Origin: Pilimelia anulata
GTDB lineage: Bacteria > Actinomycetota > Actinomycetes > Mycobacteriales > Micromonosporaceae
Length of the DNA: 64,000 nucleotides
Direction of reading: 5' to 3'
Assembly: GCF_014647895.1 (NCBI RefSeq)
Contig: NZ_BMQB01000002.1
Span: 310,001-374,000, forward strand
Positions 52,477 to 61,462 of the stretch are shown here, piece by piece. The first letter of the stretch is position 1. Each line of letters opens with the position of its first letter. Position numbers and translations under genes: made by a program. Under the pieces are notes generated by a model. That model had not been told where the DNA came from, did not search any database, and worked only from the letters and a program-made list of their open reading frames with translations.

Positions 52477-53130
52477 TCAGCGCAGCAGGGTCGGCAGGTG
52501 GCGTTCGAGGACCGGCAGCACCTCGGCGACGGTGACCCGGCGGCCCAGCTCGACCGACAGCGACGTCACGCCCGCGTCGGCGATCCCGCACGGGACGATC
52601 TTGTCGAACGCCCGCAGGTCCGCGTCGCAGTTCAGCGCCCAGCCGTGCAGCCCGACGCCGCGGGCGACCCGGATGCCGATCGCGGCGACCTTGCGGTCCG
52701 GCCCGCGCCCGTCGGCCCGGACCCAGACGCCGCTGCGGCCGTCCACCCGGTCGGTGGCCAGGCCGAACTCCGCGCACACGTCGATCAGGAGCTGCTCCAC
52801 CCGGCGCACGTGCGCGACCACGTCGGCCGGCTGCCCGCGGCGGACCTCCGGCAGCGTGATGATCGGGTACCCGACGACCTGCCCCGGCCCGTGCCAGGTG
52901 ATCCGGCCGCCGCGGTCGACGTCGATGACCTCGGTGCCGTCGGTCGGGCGGTCCCAGGTGTTGGTCCGCTTGCCCGCCGTGTAGACGCTCGGGTGCTCCA
53001 GCAGCAGCACGGTGTCCGGCGCCGCCCCGTCCGCGACCAGCGCGTGCAGCCGGCGCTGCTCGGCCAGCGCCTCGCGGTAGTCGACGAGGCCGAGCCGGGT
53101 GCTGGCGGGTGCTTCGAGCGCGCTGGTCAC
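52477..53130 (-). CDS. lipB: Lipoyl(octanoyl) transferase
   Basis: The 217-residue enzyme moves octanoate from acyl carrier protein to lipoyl domains, the step before LipA. Family motifs are present: [34 protein letters not shown], the catalytic lysine in [10 protein letters not shown] and the catalytic cysteine in [20 protein letters not shown] 53130 starts the gene. It is on the same strand as lipA but about 3.5 kb away, interrupted by the GGDEF-EAL and PEP-mutase genes on the other strand. Confidence 0.96.
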   Translation of the reverse strand: MTSALEAPASTRLGLVDYREALAEQRRLHALVADGAAPDTVLLLEHPSVYTAGKRTNTWDRPTDGTEVIDVDRGGRITWHGPGQVVGYPIITLPEVRRGQPADVVAHVRRVEQLLIDVCAEFGLATDRVDGRSGVWVRADGRGPDRKVAAIGIRVARGVGLHGWALNCDADLRAFDKIVPCGIADAGVTSLSVELGRRVTVAEVLPVLERHLPTLLR

Positions 53131-53208
53131 CCGACCAGGGTAGACCGCGCGCGGGGCGTCGCCGAGGGGAGGAGATCGGGCTCACCCCGGCCGAAGAGAG
53201 TTGCAAAC

Positions 53209-53227
53209 GGTAACGGAAACCGCTACC
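53209..53227. promoter_or_regulatory. Near-palindrome, possible operator of the ATPase-SCO5389 pair
   Basis: GGTAACGG-AAA-CCGCTACC is an 8-bp inverted repeat with one mismatch, in the only AT-richer patch of the lipB/ATPase divergent region, 44 bp before GTG 53271. It may be a repressor or activator site; no known regulator consensus is matched. Confidence 0.4.
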
Positions 53228-53270
53228 AATATCAGGACGTGACGTTTGTCCCGAGTGCGAAGGACCCATC

Positions 53271-54227
53271 GTGAAGATCGCTTTCGTCGGAAAAGGCGGT
53301 AGCGGGAAGACCACCCTGGCGGCGCTGTTCGCCCGATCCGTGGCCGACGCCCGCCTGCTGGCCCTCGACGCGGACATCAACCAGCACCTCGCCGTCGCCC
53401 TCGGCGCGACCGAGGAGCAGGCCGCGCACCTGCCGGCGCTCGGCGCCCACCTGGACGCCATCAAGGAGTACCTGCGCGGCGACAACCCGCGCATCGCCTC
53501 GGCCGCCGCGATGGTGAAGACGACCCCGCCCGGCCGCGGCTCCCGGCTGCTGCCGGTGGACGAGCCCGGCAACCCGCTGTACGCGCGGCTGGTCACCGAG
53601 GTCGGCGGCGTCCGGCTGGCCGTCACCGGCCCGTTCGCCGAGGCGGACCTGGGCGTCGCCTGCTACCACTCCAAGGTCGGCGCGGTCGAGCTGCTGCTCA
53701 ACCACCTGGTCGACGGGCCGCGCGAGTACGTCGTCGTGGACATGACCGCCGGCGCCGACTCGTTCGCCTCCGGCCTGTTCAGCCGGTTCGACGTGACGTT
53801 CCTGGTCTGCGAGCCGACCGTCCGCAGCGTCGGCGTGTACCGGCAGTACGTCGGCTACGCCCGCGAGTACGGCCTGACCATCAAGGTGATCGGCAACAAG
53901 GTCGAGGACGACGCCGACGTCGCGTTCCTGCGCGCCCACGTCGGCGACGACCTGCTCGCCCGGGTGGGCCGCTCGCCGTACGTGCGCGCCGCCGAGAAGG
54001 GGACCGTAGCCCCGCTGGACCGGCTGGAGCCGGCCAACCGCGCCGCGCTCGCCGCCATGCGCGACACCGTGGACGCCGCCGGGCAGGACTGGGACCGGCT
54101 CACCCGGCACGCCCGGGAGTTCCACCGGCGCAACGCGCTGGCCTGGGCCAACGACCGGGCGGGCACCGACCTGTGCGACCAGATCGACCCCGAGTTCGTC
54201 CTCCGACCGGCGGTTCCCGTCGGCTGA
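53271..54227 (+). CDS. MinD/CooC-like P-loop ATPase
   Basis: A 318-residue deviant-Walker ATPase of the SIMIBI class. It begins MKIAFVGKGGSGKTTLAALF, a P-loop with the extra lysine typical of MinD/ParA/CooC proteins; ARLLALDADINQHLAVALGA follows, then YVVVDMTAGADSF (Walker B/switch II) and IKVIGNKVEDDADVAFL for base recognition. CooC-type proteins insert nickel into CO dehydrogenase, but no such enzyme is nearby. The next gene, 17 bp on, is the SCO5389-family protein, which often accompanies it, so the two likely work together. GTG 53271 follows GAAGGA. Confidence 0.85.
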   Translation: MKIAFVGKGGSGKTTLAALFARSVADARLLALDADINQHLAVALGATEEQAAHLPALGAHLDAIKEYLRGDNPRIASAAAMVKTTPPGRGSRLLPVDEPGNPLYARLVTEVGGVRLAVTGPFAEADLGVACYHSKVGAVELLLNHLVDGPREYVVVDMTAGADSFASGLFSRFDVTFLVCEPTVRSVGVYRQYVGYAREYGLTIKVIGNKVEDDADVAFLRAHVGDDLLARVGRSPYVRAAEKGTVAPLDRLEPANRAALAAMRDTVDAAGQDWDRLTRHAREFHRRNALAWANDRAGTDLCDQIDPEFVLRPAVPVG

Positions 54228-54244
54228 CCCAGAAGGAGAATGCC

Positions 54245-54628
54245 ATGTCCCTGGACGTACCCACCGCACTGCTGGAGCGCGCCGAGCGCGGCGAGGTCAC
54301 CGACGCCGAGTTCGTCGCCTGCGTGCGCGAGTCGCTGCCGTACGCCTGGACCGTCGTGTCCGACGTCGCGGGCCGGGCCGGCGGCGGCTTCGCCGACCAC
54401 GAGGTCCCGCCGCCGAGCGAGGCCGAGCGCGGGCAGCTCCTGCGCGCGCTGGCCAGCGACGCGATCCGCGGCGGGCTGGAGCGGCACTTCGGCGTGAAGC
54501 TCGCGTTCCAGAACTGCCACCGGGTCGCGGCGTTCGCGCCGGCCGCGGTCGACAGTGACCGGTACCGCGCGTTCATCTCGCCGCGCGGCCAGCTCCTCAA
54601 CCAGTCGCCGGAGCTGCGCGACTGCTGA
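54245..54628 (+). CDS. SCO5389-family protein
   Basis: The 127-residue protein begins MSLDVPTALLERAERGEVTD and carries the family hallmarks EFVACVRESLPYAW, PPPSEAERGQLLRALASDAI, VKLAFQNCHRVAAF and the C-terminal NQSPELRDC. It is a conserved streptomycete/actinobacterial family of unknown function with a conserved cysteine (NCHRV) and a C-terminal cysteine. The AGAAGGAGA ribosome site is strong. It is the second gene of a pair with the P-loop ATPase and ends ahead of a strong hairpin. Confidence 0.88.
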   Translation: MSLDVPTALLERAERGEVTDAEFVACVRESLPYAWTVVSDVAGRAGGGFADHEVPPPSEAERGQLLRALASDAIRGGLERHFGVKLAFQNCHRVAAFAPAAVDSDRYRAFISPRGQLLNQSPELRDC

Positions 54629-54653
54629 CCCGCCCCGCCGGCCGGGCGCGGGA

Positions 54654-54696
54654 CCCGCCGCGGCGCGCGTACTCCTCGTCCACGCGCCGCGGCGGG
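54654..54696. terminator. Hairpin between convergent genes
   Basis: Perfect 14-bp arms (CCCGCCGCGGCGCG and its complement) with a 15-base loop lie 26 bp after the SCO5389-family stop and 25 bp before the end of the convergent ATP-grasp gene. It probably terminates both. Confidence 0.7.
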
Positions 54697-54720
54697 CCAC
54701 CGGCCGCCGCAAGCATCCGA

Positions 54721-55644
54721 TCAGCGGCGGTCCAGCGGCACGGGCGCCGCGGTCGACCCCCGCCGCACGCCCCGGGCCAGGTGCGCCTCGACCCACGGCA
54801 CGGCCACCTCCGCCAGACCGCCGGGTACGTCGAGCACGGGGTGGACGTTCACCTCGAACACGGCGCCGCCGCTCTCGGTGACGAGGTCGACGCCGCCGAA
54901 GTCCAGCCCGAGCGCCCCGGTCGCCCCGATGGCCAGGTCGGCCAGCCCGGCGGGCACGTCCGCCACGGCGACCCGCAGCGAACGGGCGCCCCGGGCCTCG
55001 TTGCACGGCGCGTCGGGATCGTCCTGCACGTGCTCGCAGCACCGCAGCACCCGCCCGCCCAGGACGACGACCCGGAACTGGTGGCGCCGGCCGTCGGTAC
55101 CGAAGTTCCGCGCGTCCCGGCCCAGCACCCACCCGGAGCCGGCGCGCCGGTAGTGCCCGCGGGCGGCGAGGACGTCGGCCGCGCCGCGCAGGTGGAACAC
55201 GTCGCTGCCGCCGGCGCCGATGGCCGGGCGGCTCCAGGCGTCGCCGCCGAGCTGCGCCAGCGCGGCGAGCGCCCGCTCCGGGCTGGGGTCGCGCAGCGCG
55301 ACCGAGGGCATCTGCCGGATCCCGCTCCGGTCGAACACCTCGATCATCCGGGCCTTGTCGGTGGCGTCGCGCCAGGCCCGCGGCGGCGATCCGCCGGCCA
55401 CCCCGGCGGCCAGCAGCGCGCGGTGCGCCGGGGCGAAGTCGGCGCGCAGGTCGGGTGCGATGTCGTAGATGAGGACGGGCACCCCCCGCGCGGCGACCTG
55501 CTCCGGCCGGACGGAGCCGTCGACCAGGCTCCGGGCGTCGACCAGCGTCGGTGCCGCGCCGGTGACGGACTCCAGCGCCCGCTCCAGCACGCCTCGGCTT
55601 CCCTCACGTGACGAATGATCCGTAACAAGGACGACCAAGGACAT
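54721..55644 (-). CDS. RimK-like ATP-grasp ligase domain protein
   Basis: A 307-residue protein with an ATP-grasp layout: a Rossmann-like N-domain (SLVVLVTDHSSREGSRGVLE), WRDATDKARMIEVFDRSGIR as the lysine-containing lid helix, SRPAIGAGGSDVFHLRGAAD as the glycine-rich loop, RVVVLGGRVLRCCEH, and the metal-binding end ALGLDFGGVDLVTESGGAVF with EVNVHP. RimK-like ligases join carboxylates to amines. The partner substrate is unknown, and it is not linked to the RiPP remnants at 35 kb. It ends before a shared hairpin with the SCO5389-family gene. Confidence 0.8.
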   Translation of the reverse strand: MSLVVLVTDHSSREGSRGVLERALESVTGAAPTLVDARSLVDGSVRPEQVAARGVPVLIYDIAPDLRADFAPAHRALLAAGVAGGSPPRAWRDATDKARMIEVFDRSGIRQMPSVALRDPSPERALAALAQLGGDAWSRPAIGAGGSDVFHLRGAADVLAARGHYRRAGSGWVLGRDARNFGTDGRRHQFRVVVLGGRVLRCCEHVQDDPDAPCNEARGARSLRVAVADVPAGLADLAIGATGALGLDFGGVDLVTESGGAVFEVNVHPVLDVPGGLAEVAVPWVEAHLARGVRRGSTAAPVPLDRR

Positions 55645-55699
55645 GGCCGAACTGTTGCACGGCCCGCAGCCGCGGACAAGCCCTGTTGCCCGGCGGCCG

Positions 55700-56617
55700 T
55701 CAGGGCTCGTACCCGGCCGGCTCGTGCAGGGCCGCCGCCAGGGCGGCGGGCAGGTCCGGGTGCCGGAAGGCGAAGCCGGCGGCGGCGAGCACGCCGGGCA
55801 CCGCCCGGACGCTGCGCAGCGGCTCGGCCGCGAACCCGCCCAGCAGTACCCGCAGCGCCGCCGCCGGGATCGGCCAGAACGCCGGCCGGTGCAGCGCCGC
55901 GCCCAGCTCCCGGGCGAAGTCGCGGTTGCGGGCCGGCGCCGGCCCGACCACGTTCACCGGACCGGCCAGCGCCGGGTCGGCCAGCAGCCGGTCGACGGCG
56001 CGCAGCCAGTCGTGCAGCGAGATCCACGGCTGCCACTGCCGGCCGCTGCCGAACCGCCCGCCCAGCCCGAGCCGGAACGGCAGCAACTGCGGGGCGAGCA
56101 GCCCGCCGGAGCGGTGCAGCGGCAGGCCCGTGCGCAGCAGGCAGGTCCGCACCCCCGCCTCGACGGCGGGGGCGGTCGCCGCCTCCCAGTCGCGGCAGAC
56201 GTCGGCCAGGAAGTCGTCGCCGCGGGGCGCGGACTCGTCGGCGACCGCGTCGCCGGTGTCGCCGTACCAGCCGATCGCCGACGCGTTCAGCAGCACGCCC
56301 GGGCGGTCGGCGGCGGGCAGGGCGGCCAGGGCGGCGGCGACGGTCCGGGTCGGGTCGACCCGGCTGGCGCGGATCGTCGCCCGGTACCCGTCGGTCCAGC
56401 GGCGGTCGCCGACGCCGGCGCCGGCGAGGTTGACCACGGCGTCGGCGCCGCGCAGGACGGCCGGGTCGACCCGGCCGCCGGCCGGGTCCCAGCGCACCTC
56501 CGCCGGGTCGGCCGGGGCGCGGCGGACCAGCCGGGTCAGGGTGTGGCCGCCGCGGCGGAGCTGGTCGGCCAGGGCGGTACCGAGGAAGCCGGACGCCCCG
56601 GCCAGCACGATGCGCAT
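55700..56617 (-). CDS. TIGR01777-family NAD(P)-dependent epimerase/oxidoreductase
   Basis: The 305-residue extended short-chain-dehydrogenase protein opens MRIVLAGASGFLGTALADQL with the GxxGxxG nucleotide motif, has VVNLAGAGVGDRRWTDGYRA, NASAIGWYGDTGDAVADESA and the C-terminal DUF1731 signature (AALRVLLGGFAAEPLRSVRA, GFAFRHPDLPAAL). It matches Rv2216, which also lies between lipB and dlaT/sucB in mycobacteria. The substrate is unknown. ATG 56617 starts the gene. Confidence 0.93.
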   Translation of the reverse strand: MRIVLAGASGFLGTALADQLRRGGHTLTRLVRRAPADPAEVRWDPAGGRVDPAVLRGADAVVNLAGAGVGDRRWTDGYRATIRASRVDPTRTVAAALAALPAADRPGVLLNASAIGWYGDTGDAVADESAPRGDDFLADVCRDWEAATAPAVEAGVRTCLLRTGLPLHRSGGLLAPQLLPFRLGLGGRFGSGRQWQPWISLHDWLRAVDRLLADPALAGPVNVVGPAPARNRDFARELGAALHRPAFWPIPAAALRVLLGGFAAEPLRSVRAVPGVLAAAGFAFRHPDLPAALAAALHEPAGYEP

Positions 56618-56677
56618 ACCGCCATCCTCGCGCAGTCGGGCCCGCTCCGCCCGCCGGGCCCGCGGGTCGGGCGACGG

Positions 56678-57445
56678 CTACGCCGGGGTGCCGACCAGCA
56701 GGCGCCAGGAGCCGACGTACTCCGGCTGGCGGCGCAGGTGGCCGTACCGGGCGTCCCACGAGCCGTCGGCCAGCGCCGCCCGTAGCCGGGCCACCGCCGC
56801 CGCCTCCGCGCCCGGCTCGGCGATGTGCGCCCACGCCGACTGCGCCCGCCGGACCGGCTCCTCCAGCAGCCGCTCGGGCCGCCCGTAGTACGCCTCGGTC
56901 ACCCCGTCGGTGCAGTCCAGCGGGATCCGGATGTCGGTGACCGCGCACCGGGCGCCGATCGCCGCGCCGACCACGTCCAGCGGCGGGTACCGGCGCCGCT
57001 CGGCGGCGATCAGCTCGGGCGCGTACGCCGCCAGCCAGAACCGGTCCAGCGCGGCGGGGTCGAAGGTGAGCACCAGTACCGGGCCGCGGGCGACCCGGCG
57101 CAGCTCGCGCAGCCCGGCGACCGGGTCCGGCCACTGGTGCGCGGTGACCAGCGCCATCGCCGCGTCGAAACTGCCGTCGTCGTACGGCAGCTCCGCCGCC
57201 ACCGCGTCCACCGCCGGGGCGAGGTGCGCCGGCCGCTGCGCCCGCATGGTGGGGGAGGGCTCGACCGGGACGACGTACCGGTCGGCCGGCTCGTACGAGC
57301 CCGCGCCGGCGCCGACGTTGAGCACGGTCCGGGCGTCGCCCAGCGCGGCGTGCAGCACCGCGGCGATCCGCGGGTCCGGCCGGCGCATCCGGGCGTACCC
57401 GGCGCCGCGCGCGGCGTAGTCGGTGTCACCGCTGGTTCCGTCCAT
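56678..57445 (-). CDS. Class I SAM-dependent methyltransferase
   Basis: A 255-residue methyltransferase. The SAM-binding core runs TVLNVGAGAGSYEPADRYVV (motif I), VEPSPTMRAQRP (motif II), ELPYDDGSFDAAMALVTAHQ and WPDPVAGLRELRRVARGPVL (post-motifs). This is the ubiE/coq5-like Methyltransf_11 type; the substrate is unknown. GGAGGG lies 3-4 bases before ATG 57445. It is on the same strand as sucB, but a hairpin separates them. Confidence 0.88.
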   Translation of the reverse strand: MDGTSGDTDYAARGAGYARMRRPDPRIAAVLHAALGDARTVLNVGAGAGSYEPADRYVVPVEPSPTMRAQRPAHLAPAVDAVAAELPYDDGSFDAAMALVTAHQWPDPVAGLRELRRVARGPVLVLTFDPAALDRFWLAAYAPELIAAERRRYPPLDVVGAAIGARCAVTDIRIPLDCTDGVTEAYYGRPERLLEEPVRRAQSAWAHIAEPGAEAAAVARLRAALADGSWDARYGHLRRQPEYVGSWRLLVGTPA

Positions 57446-57507
57446 CCGCCCTCCCCGCCTCGCTGTCCGCCGGACACCGCGCCGCCGCCGGCGGCGGCCC
57501 GGGTATG

Positions 57508-57542
57508 CCGCAGGGGCGCCCCGGACCGGGACGCCCCTGCGG
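57508..57542. terminator. sucB terminator hairpin
   Basis: Perfect 11-bp arms (CCGCAGGGGCG and its complement) with a 13-base loop lie 18 bp after the sucB stop on the minus strand. They isolate sucB from the methyltransferase gene. Confidence 0.7.
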
Positions 57543-57560
57543 TTCACGTGCTCGCCGTCG

Positions 57561-59357
57561 TCAGGCCAGGCCCAGCTCGCCCTCGAACTGCGCGGCCTCC
57601 AGCCGCTCCTTGACCGTGGTCAGGAAGCGGGCGGCGTCGGCGCCGTCGACGATCCGGTGGTCGTACGACAGGGCCAGGTAGACCATCGACCGCGGCGCGA
57701 CGATCTCGCCCAGCTCGGGGTCGGCCACGACGACCGCGCGCTTGACCACCGCGCCGGTGCCGAGGATCGCCACCTGCGGCTGGTTGATGATCGGCGTGTC
57801 GAACAGCGCGCCCCGGCTGCCGGTGTTGGTCAGCGTGAACGTGCCGCCGGACAGCTCGTCCGGGCTGATCTTGTTGGTCCGGGTGCGGTCGGCGACGTCG
57901 GCGATCCGCTTGGCCAGGCCGGCCAGGTTCAGGTCGCCGGCGTCGTGGATCACCGGGACGAGCAGGCCGCGCTCGGTGTCCACCGCCATGCCCAGGTGCT
58001 CGGCCGCGTGGTACGTGACCGTGCCCGCCTCCATGTCCAGCGAGGCGTTGACGTTCGGGTGCACCCGCAGCGCCTCGACGGCCGCGACCGCGAAGAACGG
58101 CAGGAACGACAGCTTCGCGCCGTGCCGCTGCTGGAACGCGTCCTTGGCCCGCTGGCGCAGCTTGGCGATCCGGGTGACGTCCACCTCGACGACCGTGGTG
58201 AGCTGCGCGGAGACCTGGAGCGACTCGACCATCCGGCGGGCGATCAGCGCCCGCATCCGGGACAGCTTCTCGGTCCGGCCGCGCAGCGGGCTCGGCGTCG
58301 CCTTCGCCGGGGCCGCGGGGGCACCGGCGGGCGGGGCGGCCGGCGCCGCCGCGGGGGCCGCCTCGACCCGGGCCGCGGCGTCGAGCACGTCCTGCCGGCG
58401 GATCCGGCCGCCGACGCCGGTGCCGGTCACCGCGCCGAGGTCCACGCCCTGCTCGGCGGCGAGCTTGCGGACCAGCGGCGTGACGTACCCGCCGCCGCCG
58501 TTGCTGGCCGCCCGGCCGGCGCCCGCGGGCGCGGCCTCGGCCGCGTCGCCGGACACCCGCGGGGCGGGCGCCGACTCCACGCCGGCCGGGGTACCGGTGC
58601 CCGGCGCGGCGCCCTTGCCCGGCGGCGGGGGCGGCGGCGTGGCCCGGCCGATCGCGGGCTGCGCCGGCGCGGCCGGCTGCGGCGCGCTCGCCGCCGGGGC
58701 CGGCGGCGCCGGGGTCTCGGCCGGCGCGGCGGCGGGCGCGGCCGCGCCGCTGCCGACGACGGCCAGGACCGCGCCGACGTCGGCGGTCTCGTCCTCGGCC
58801 ACCCGGATCTCCAGCAGCGTGCCGGCGACCGGGGACGGGATCTCGGTGTCGACCTTGTCGGTGGAGACCTCCAGCAGCGGCTCGTCCATCGCGACGCTCT
58901 CGCCGACCTGCTTCAGCCAGCGGGTGACCGTACCCTCGGTGACGCTCTCGCCGAGAGCGGGCATCGCGACCGGCGTGCCGGCGGCGGACCCGCCGGCACC
59001 CGCGGCGGCGGGAGCGGCCGCGGGCGCCGGCGCCGGCGCGGCGGCAGCGGCGGGGGCCGGCTCGGGCGCGGGGGCCGCGGCCGGCGCCGCCGGGGCGGCG
59101 GCCGGCGCGGCGTCGCCCGCGGCGTCGCTGATCACGGCCAGCTCGGAGCCGACGTCGGCCGTCTCGTCCTCGCCCACCACGATGCGCGCCAGCACGCCCG
59201 CGGCCGGCGACGGGATCTCCGTGTCCACCTTGTCGGTGGAGACTTCCAGCAGCGGCTCGTCGACCTCGACCCGCTCACCCTCGGCCTTGAGCCAGCGGGT
59301 GACGGTGCCCTCGGTGACGCTCTCGCCGAGTCGCGGCATGGTGACCGATACCGGCAT
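57561..59357 (-). CDS. sucB: 2-oxo-acid dehydrogenase E2 component, two lipoyl domains
   Basis: A 598-residue E2 acyltransferase. Two lipoyl domains (about 1-80 and 128-205) each carry the lipoylated lysine in the motif [11 protein letters not shown] (K43 and K168), separated by Ala/Pro/Glu-rich flexible linkers. A peripheral E3-binding domain follows ([20 protein letters not shown]...RIRRQDVL, about 305-340), then the catalytic domain ending in [18 protein letters not shown] with its active-site histidine. It corresponds to Rv2215, DlaT. Lipoylation should come from LipB and LipA, encoded 4-10 kb away. It follows lpd in a two-gene operon (46-bp gap). Confidence 0.95.
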   Translation of the reverse strand: MPVSVTMPRLGESVTEGTVTRWLKAEGERVEVDEPLLEVSTDKVDTEIPSPAAGVLARIVVGEDETADVGSELAVISDAAGDAAPAAAPAAPAAAPAPEPAPAAAAAPAPAPAAAPAAAGAGGSAAGTPVAMPALGESVTEGTVTRWLKQVGESVAMDEPLLEVSTDKVDTEIPSPVAGTLLEIRVAEDETADVGAVLAVVGSGAAAPAAAPAETPAPPAPAASAPQPAAPAQPAIGRATPPPPPPGKGAAPGTGTPAGVESAPAPRVSGDAAEAAPAGAGRAASNGGGGYVTPLVRKLAAEQGVDLGAVTGTGVGGRIRRQDVLDAAARVEAAPAAAPAAPPAGAPAAPAKATPSPLRGRTEKLSRMRALIARRMVESLQVSAQLTTVVEVDVTRIAKLRQRAKDAFQQRHGAKLSFLPFFAVAAVEALRVHPNVNASLDMEAGTVTYHAAEHLGMAVDTERGLLVPVIHDAGDLNLAGLAKRIADVADRTRTNKISPDELSGGTFTLTNTGSRGALFDTPIINQPQVAILGTGAVVKRAVVVADPELGEIVAPRSMVYLALSYDHRIVDGADAARFLTTVKERLEAAQFEGELGLA

Positions 59358-59403
59358 CTCTAGTCGACTCCTTCGTGGCGCTGTGCTACCTGGTGTGGTG
59401 GTG

Positions 59404-60789
59404 CTAGGCGTGCGCGTGCAGCGGCTTCCCGGCCAGCGCCAGGAACGCCTCGCCCATGGCCTCGTTCTGCGTCGGGTGCGCGTGGATCAGCGGGGTCACG
59501 TCCTCCGGGAACGCCTCCCAGTTGTAGACGAGCTGGGCCTCGCCGATCAGCTCGCCGACCCGGGCGCCGACCATGTGTACCCCGACGACCGGCCCGTCCA
59601 CCACCCGGACCAGCTTGATGAAGCCGGCCGTCTTGAGGATCTGGCTCTTGCCGTTGCCGCCGAGGTTGTAGTTGTACGACTGCACCTTCGCGGCGCCGTA
59701 CTGCTCCTTGGCCTTCTCCTCGGTCAACCCGATCGAGGCGATCTCCGGGTCGGAGTAGGTCACCCGCGGGATGCCGTTCTCGTCGATGACGGCCGGGTTC
59801 CGGCCGGCGATCTCCTCGGCGACGAAGATGCCCTGCTGGAAGCCGCGGTGGGCGAGCTGCAGGCCGGGCACGATGTCGCCGACGGCGTAGATGCCGGGGA
59901 CGTTGGTGCGCAGCCGCTCGTCGGTGAGCACGAAGCCGCGGTCCAGCTTGATGCCCTGCTCCTCGTACCCGAGGCCGGCGGTGCTCGGCCCGCGGCCGAC
60001 GGCGACCAGCAGCAGCTCGGCCTCGACGACCTCGCCGCCGGCGATGGTGACCCGGACGCCCTTGCCGGCCTTCTCCACCTTCTCGAACGGCTTGCCGACC
60101 TTGAAGGCGATCTTCCGCTTGCGGAACGCCCGCTCGACGGCCTTGGAGCAGTCGGCGTCCTCGGCCGGGACCAGCCGCGGCGCGGCCTCCACGATCGTCA
60201 CCTCGGCGCCGAACGAGCGCCAGACGCTGGCGAACTCGACGCCGATGACGCCGCCGCCCAGCACGACCACCGACTCGGGCACCCGGTCCAGGGTGAGCGC
60301 GTGCTCGCTGGTGATGATCTTCTCGCCGTCCACGTCCAGGCCGGGCAGGCTGCGCGAGTACGAGCCGGAGGCCAGCAGGACGTTGCGGCCGGTGATCCGC
60401 TTGCCGTCGACCTCGACCGTGTCCCGGCCGACGAGCTTGCCGGCGCCCTGCACGATCGTGATGTTCGGGCTGCCGTTGAGCAGGCCGGTCAGGCCCTTGT
60501 ACAGCCGGCCGACGACGCCGTCCTTGTACGAGTTGACGCCCTTCATGTCGATGCCGGTCAGCTCGGCCTGCACGCCGAACTCGGCGGACTCCCGGGTCTG
60601 GTCCGCGACCTCGGCGGCGTGCAGCAGCGCCTTGGTCGGGATGCAGCCGCGGTGCAGGCAGGTGCCGCCCAGCTCGCCCTTCTCCACCAGCGCCACCTTG
60701 AGGTCGAGCTGGGCCGCGCGCAGCGCGGCGGCGTACCCGCCGCTTCCCGCGCCGAGGATCACGAGGTCGAAGGTGTTGGGGTCGCTCAC
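59404..60789 (-). CDS. lpd: Dihydrolipoyl dehydrogenase (E3)
   Basis: The 461-residue flavoprotein reoxidises the dihydrolipoyl groups of 2-oxo-acid dehydrogenases and the glycine-cleavage system with NAD+. FAD-binding [17 protein letters not shown] opens it; the redox disulfide is C44/C49 in [11 protein letters not shown]; the NAD-binding site is [37 protein letters not shown] is the second FAD site; and the C-terminal [15 protein letters not shown] holds the base histidine. It is the first gene of the lpd-sucB operon (GTG 60789). Mycobacterial lpdC is elsewhere, so this linkage is specific to this lineage. Confidence 0.97.
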   Translation of the reverse strand: MSDPNTFDLVILGAGSGGYAAALRAAQLDLKVALVEKGELGGTCLHRGCIPTKALLHAAEVADQTRESAEFGVQAELTGIDMKGVNSYKDGVVGRLYKGLTGLLNGSPNITIVQGAGKLVGRDTVEVDGKRITGRNVLLASGSYSRSLPGLDVDGEKIITSEHALTLDRVPESVVVLGGGVIGVEFASVWRSFGAEVTIVEAAPRLVPAEDADCSKAVERAFRKRKIAFKVGKPFEKVEKAGKGVRVTIAGGEVVEAELLLVAVGRGPSTAGLGYEEQGIKLDRGFVLTDERLRTNVPGIYAVGDIVPGLQLAHRGFQQGIFVAEEIAGRNPAVIDENGIPRVTYSDPEIASIGLTEEKAKEQYGAAKVQSYNYNLGGNGKSQILKTAGFIKLVRVVDGPVVGVHMVGARVGELIGEAQLVYNWEAFPEDVTPLIHAHPTQNEAMGEAFLALAGKPLHAHA

Positions 60790-61056
60790 GCTCTACTCCC
60801 GGGGTACAGGCGCTGCCGGCGTGGTGGTCGGCGCTGCTATCGGTCACGACTATCGGTGGCGGTTGCCGCCCGGATCGGTGGCGGTGCGCGCCCGGCGGAC
60901 GGACGCCGCCCCGGCCATCTTGTCACTTGTGGAGCGGGTTCGGGCAGGCAGGTGCCCAAGGACACGTTGCGCCGCCGCCCCTGACGCTACGTGGTTGTTG
61001 CCGCCCGGGCGTACCCTTGTCCGCACTTCGGGGGTACAGCGGGAGGGCGCGGTCGA

Positions 61057-61410
61057 ATGGGCTGGTTCCGGTGGCGAAAGCCCAGGTCGGGCTCGTCTGC
61101 GACGCAGGATGCGGCAATGGAGCACCTCGTCGCTTTTGTCCGGAGCAGGTACGGCGTCGAGGCGTTCCTGGAGCCGCGGACCGTGATGACCGAGACCACC
61201 GTGCTGCTGATCGCCCACGACGGCGAGTGGACCCGCCGGCGGGTCGCCGACCCGGAGGCGGCGGGCCGGTTCGCACGAAAGATGAACATCCCGCTGTACG
61301 ACGTCCAGCTCGTCGGCTACCCGCAGCGCATGCGCGACTTCAACGCCCGCCGCAAGCTGCGCCCGGACCGGCCGAGCCCCCGGCCCGGCACCGACCGGCC
61401 GCGCCCCTGA
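61057..61410 (+). CDS. Small conserved hypothetical protein
   Basis: The 117-residue protein (MGWFRWRKPRSGSSATQDAA...) has a basic amphipathic N-terminus, a compact alpha/beta core (MEHLVAFVRSRYGVEAFLEP, TETTVLLIAHDGEWTRRRV, FARKMNIPLYDVQLVGYPQR) and a Pro/Arg-rich tail. It looks like an actinobacterial family of unknown function in which such proteins lie near pepA and sucB. GGGAGGG lies 14 bases before ATG 61057. It is divergent from lpd and convergent with pepA. Confidence 0.7.
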   Translation: MGWFRWRKPRSGSSATQDAAMEHLVAFVRSRYGVEAFLEPRTVMTETTVLLIAHDGEWTRRRVADPEAAGRFARKMNIPLYDVQLVGYPQRMRDFNARRKLRPDRPSPRPGTDRPRP

Positions 61411-61413
61411 CCG

Positions 61414-61456
61414 GCCGCCCCCGGCCCCGCCGGACGGCGGCGGGACCCGGGGCGGC
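61414..61456. terminator. Imperfect hairpin between convergent genes
   Basis: GCCGCCCCCGG (61414-61424) and CCCGGGGCGGC (61446-61456) can pair with one mismatch, with further GC pairing inside. It lies directly between the hypothetical gene and pepA and may terminate both. Confidence 0.45.
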
Positions 61457-61462
61457 GGCGGT

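Noticed and set aside
48290..53626. A 1778-codon open frame on the minus strand
   Set aside because: It runs antisense through lipA, the GGDEF-EAL gene and lipB and is Arg/Gly/Pro/Ala-rich without domains. Long antisense frames are expected at this GC content.
54721..55644. ATP-grasp protein as the missing maturase of the RiPP remnants
   Set aside because: It is 19 kb away, its sequence is of the general RimK-like type, and it has no precursor or methyltransferase neighbour.
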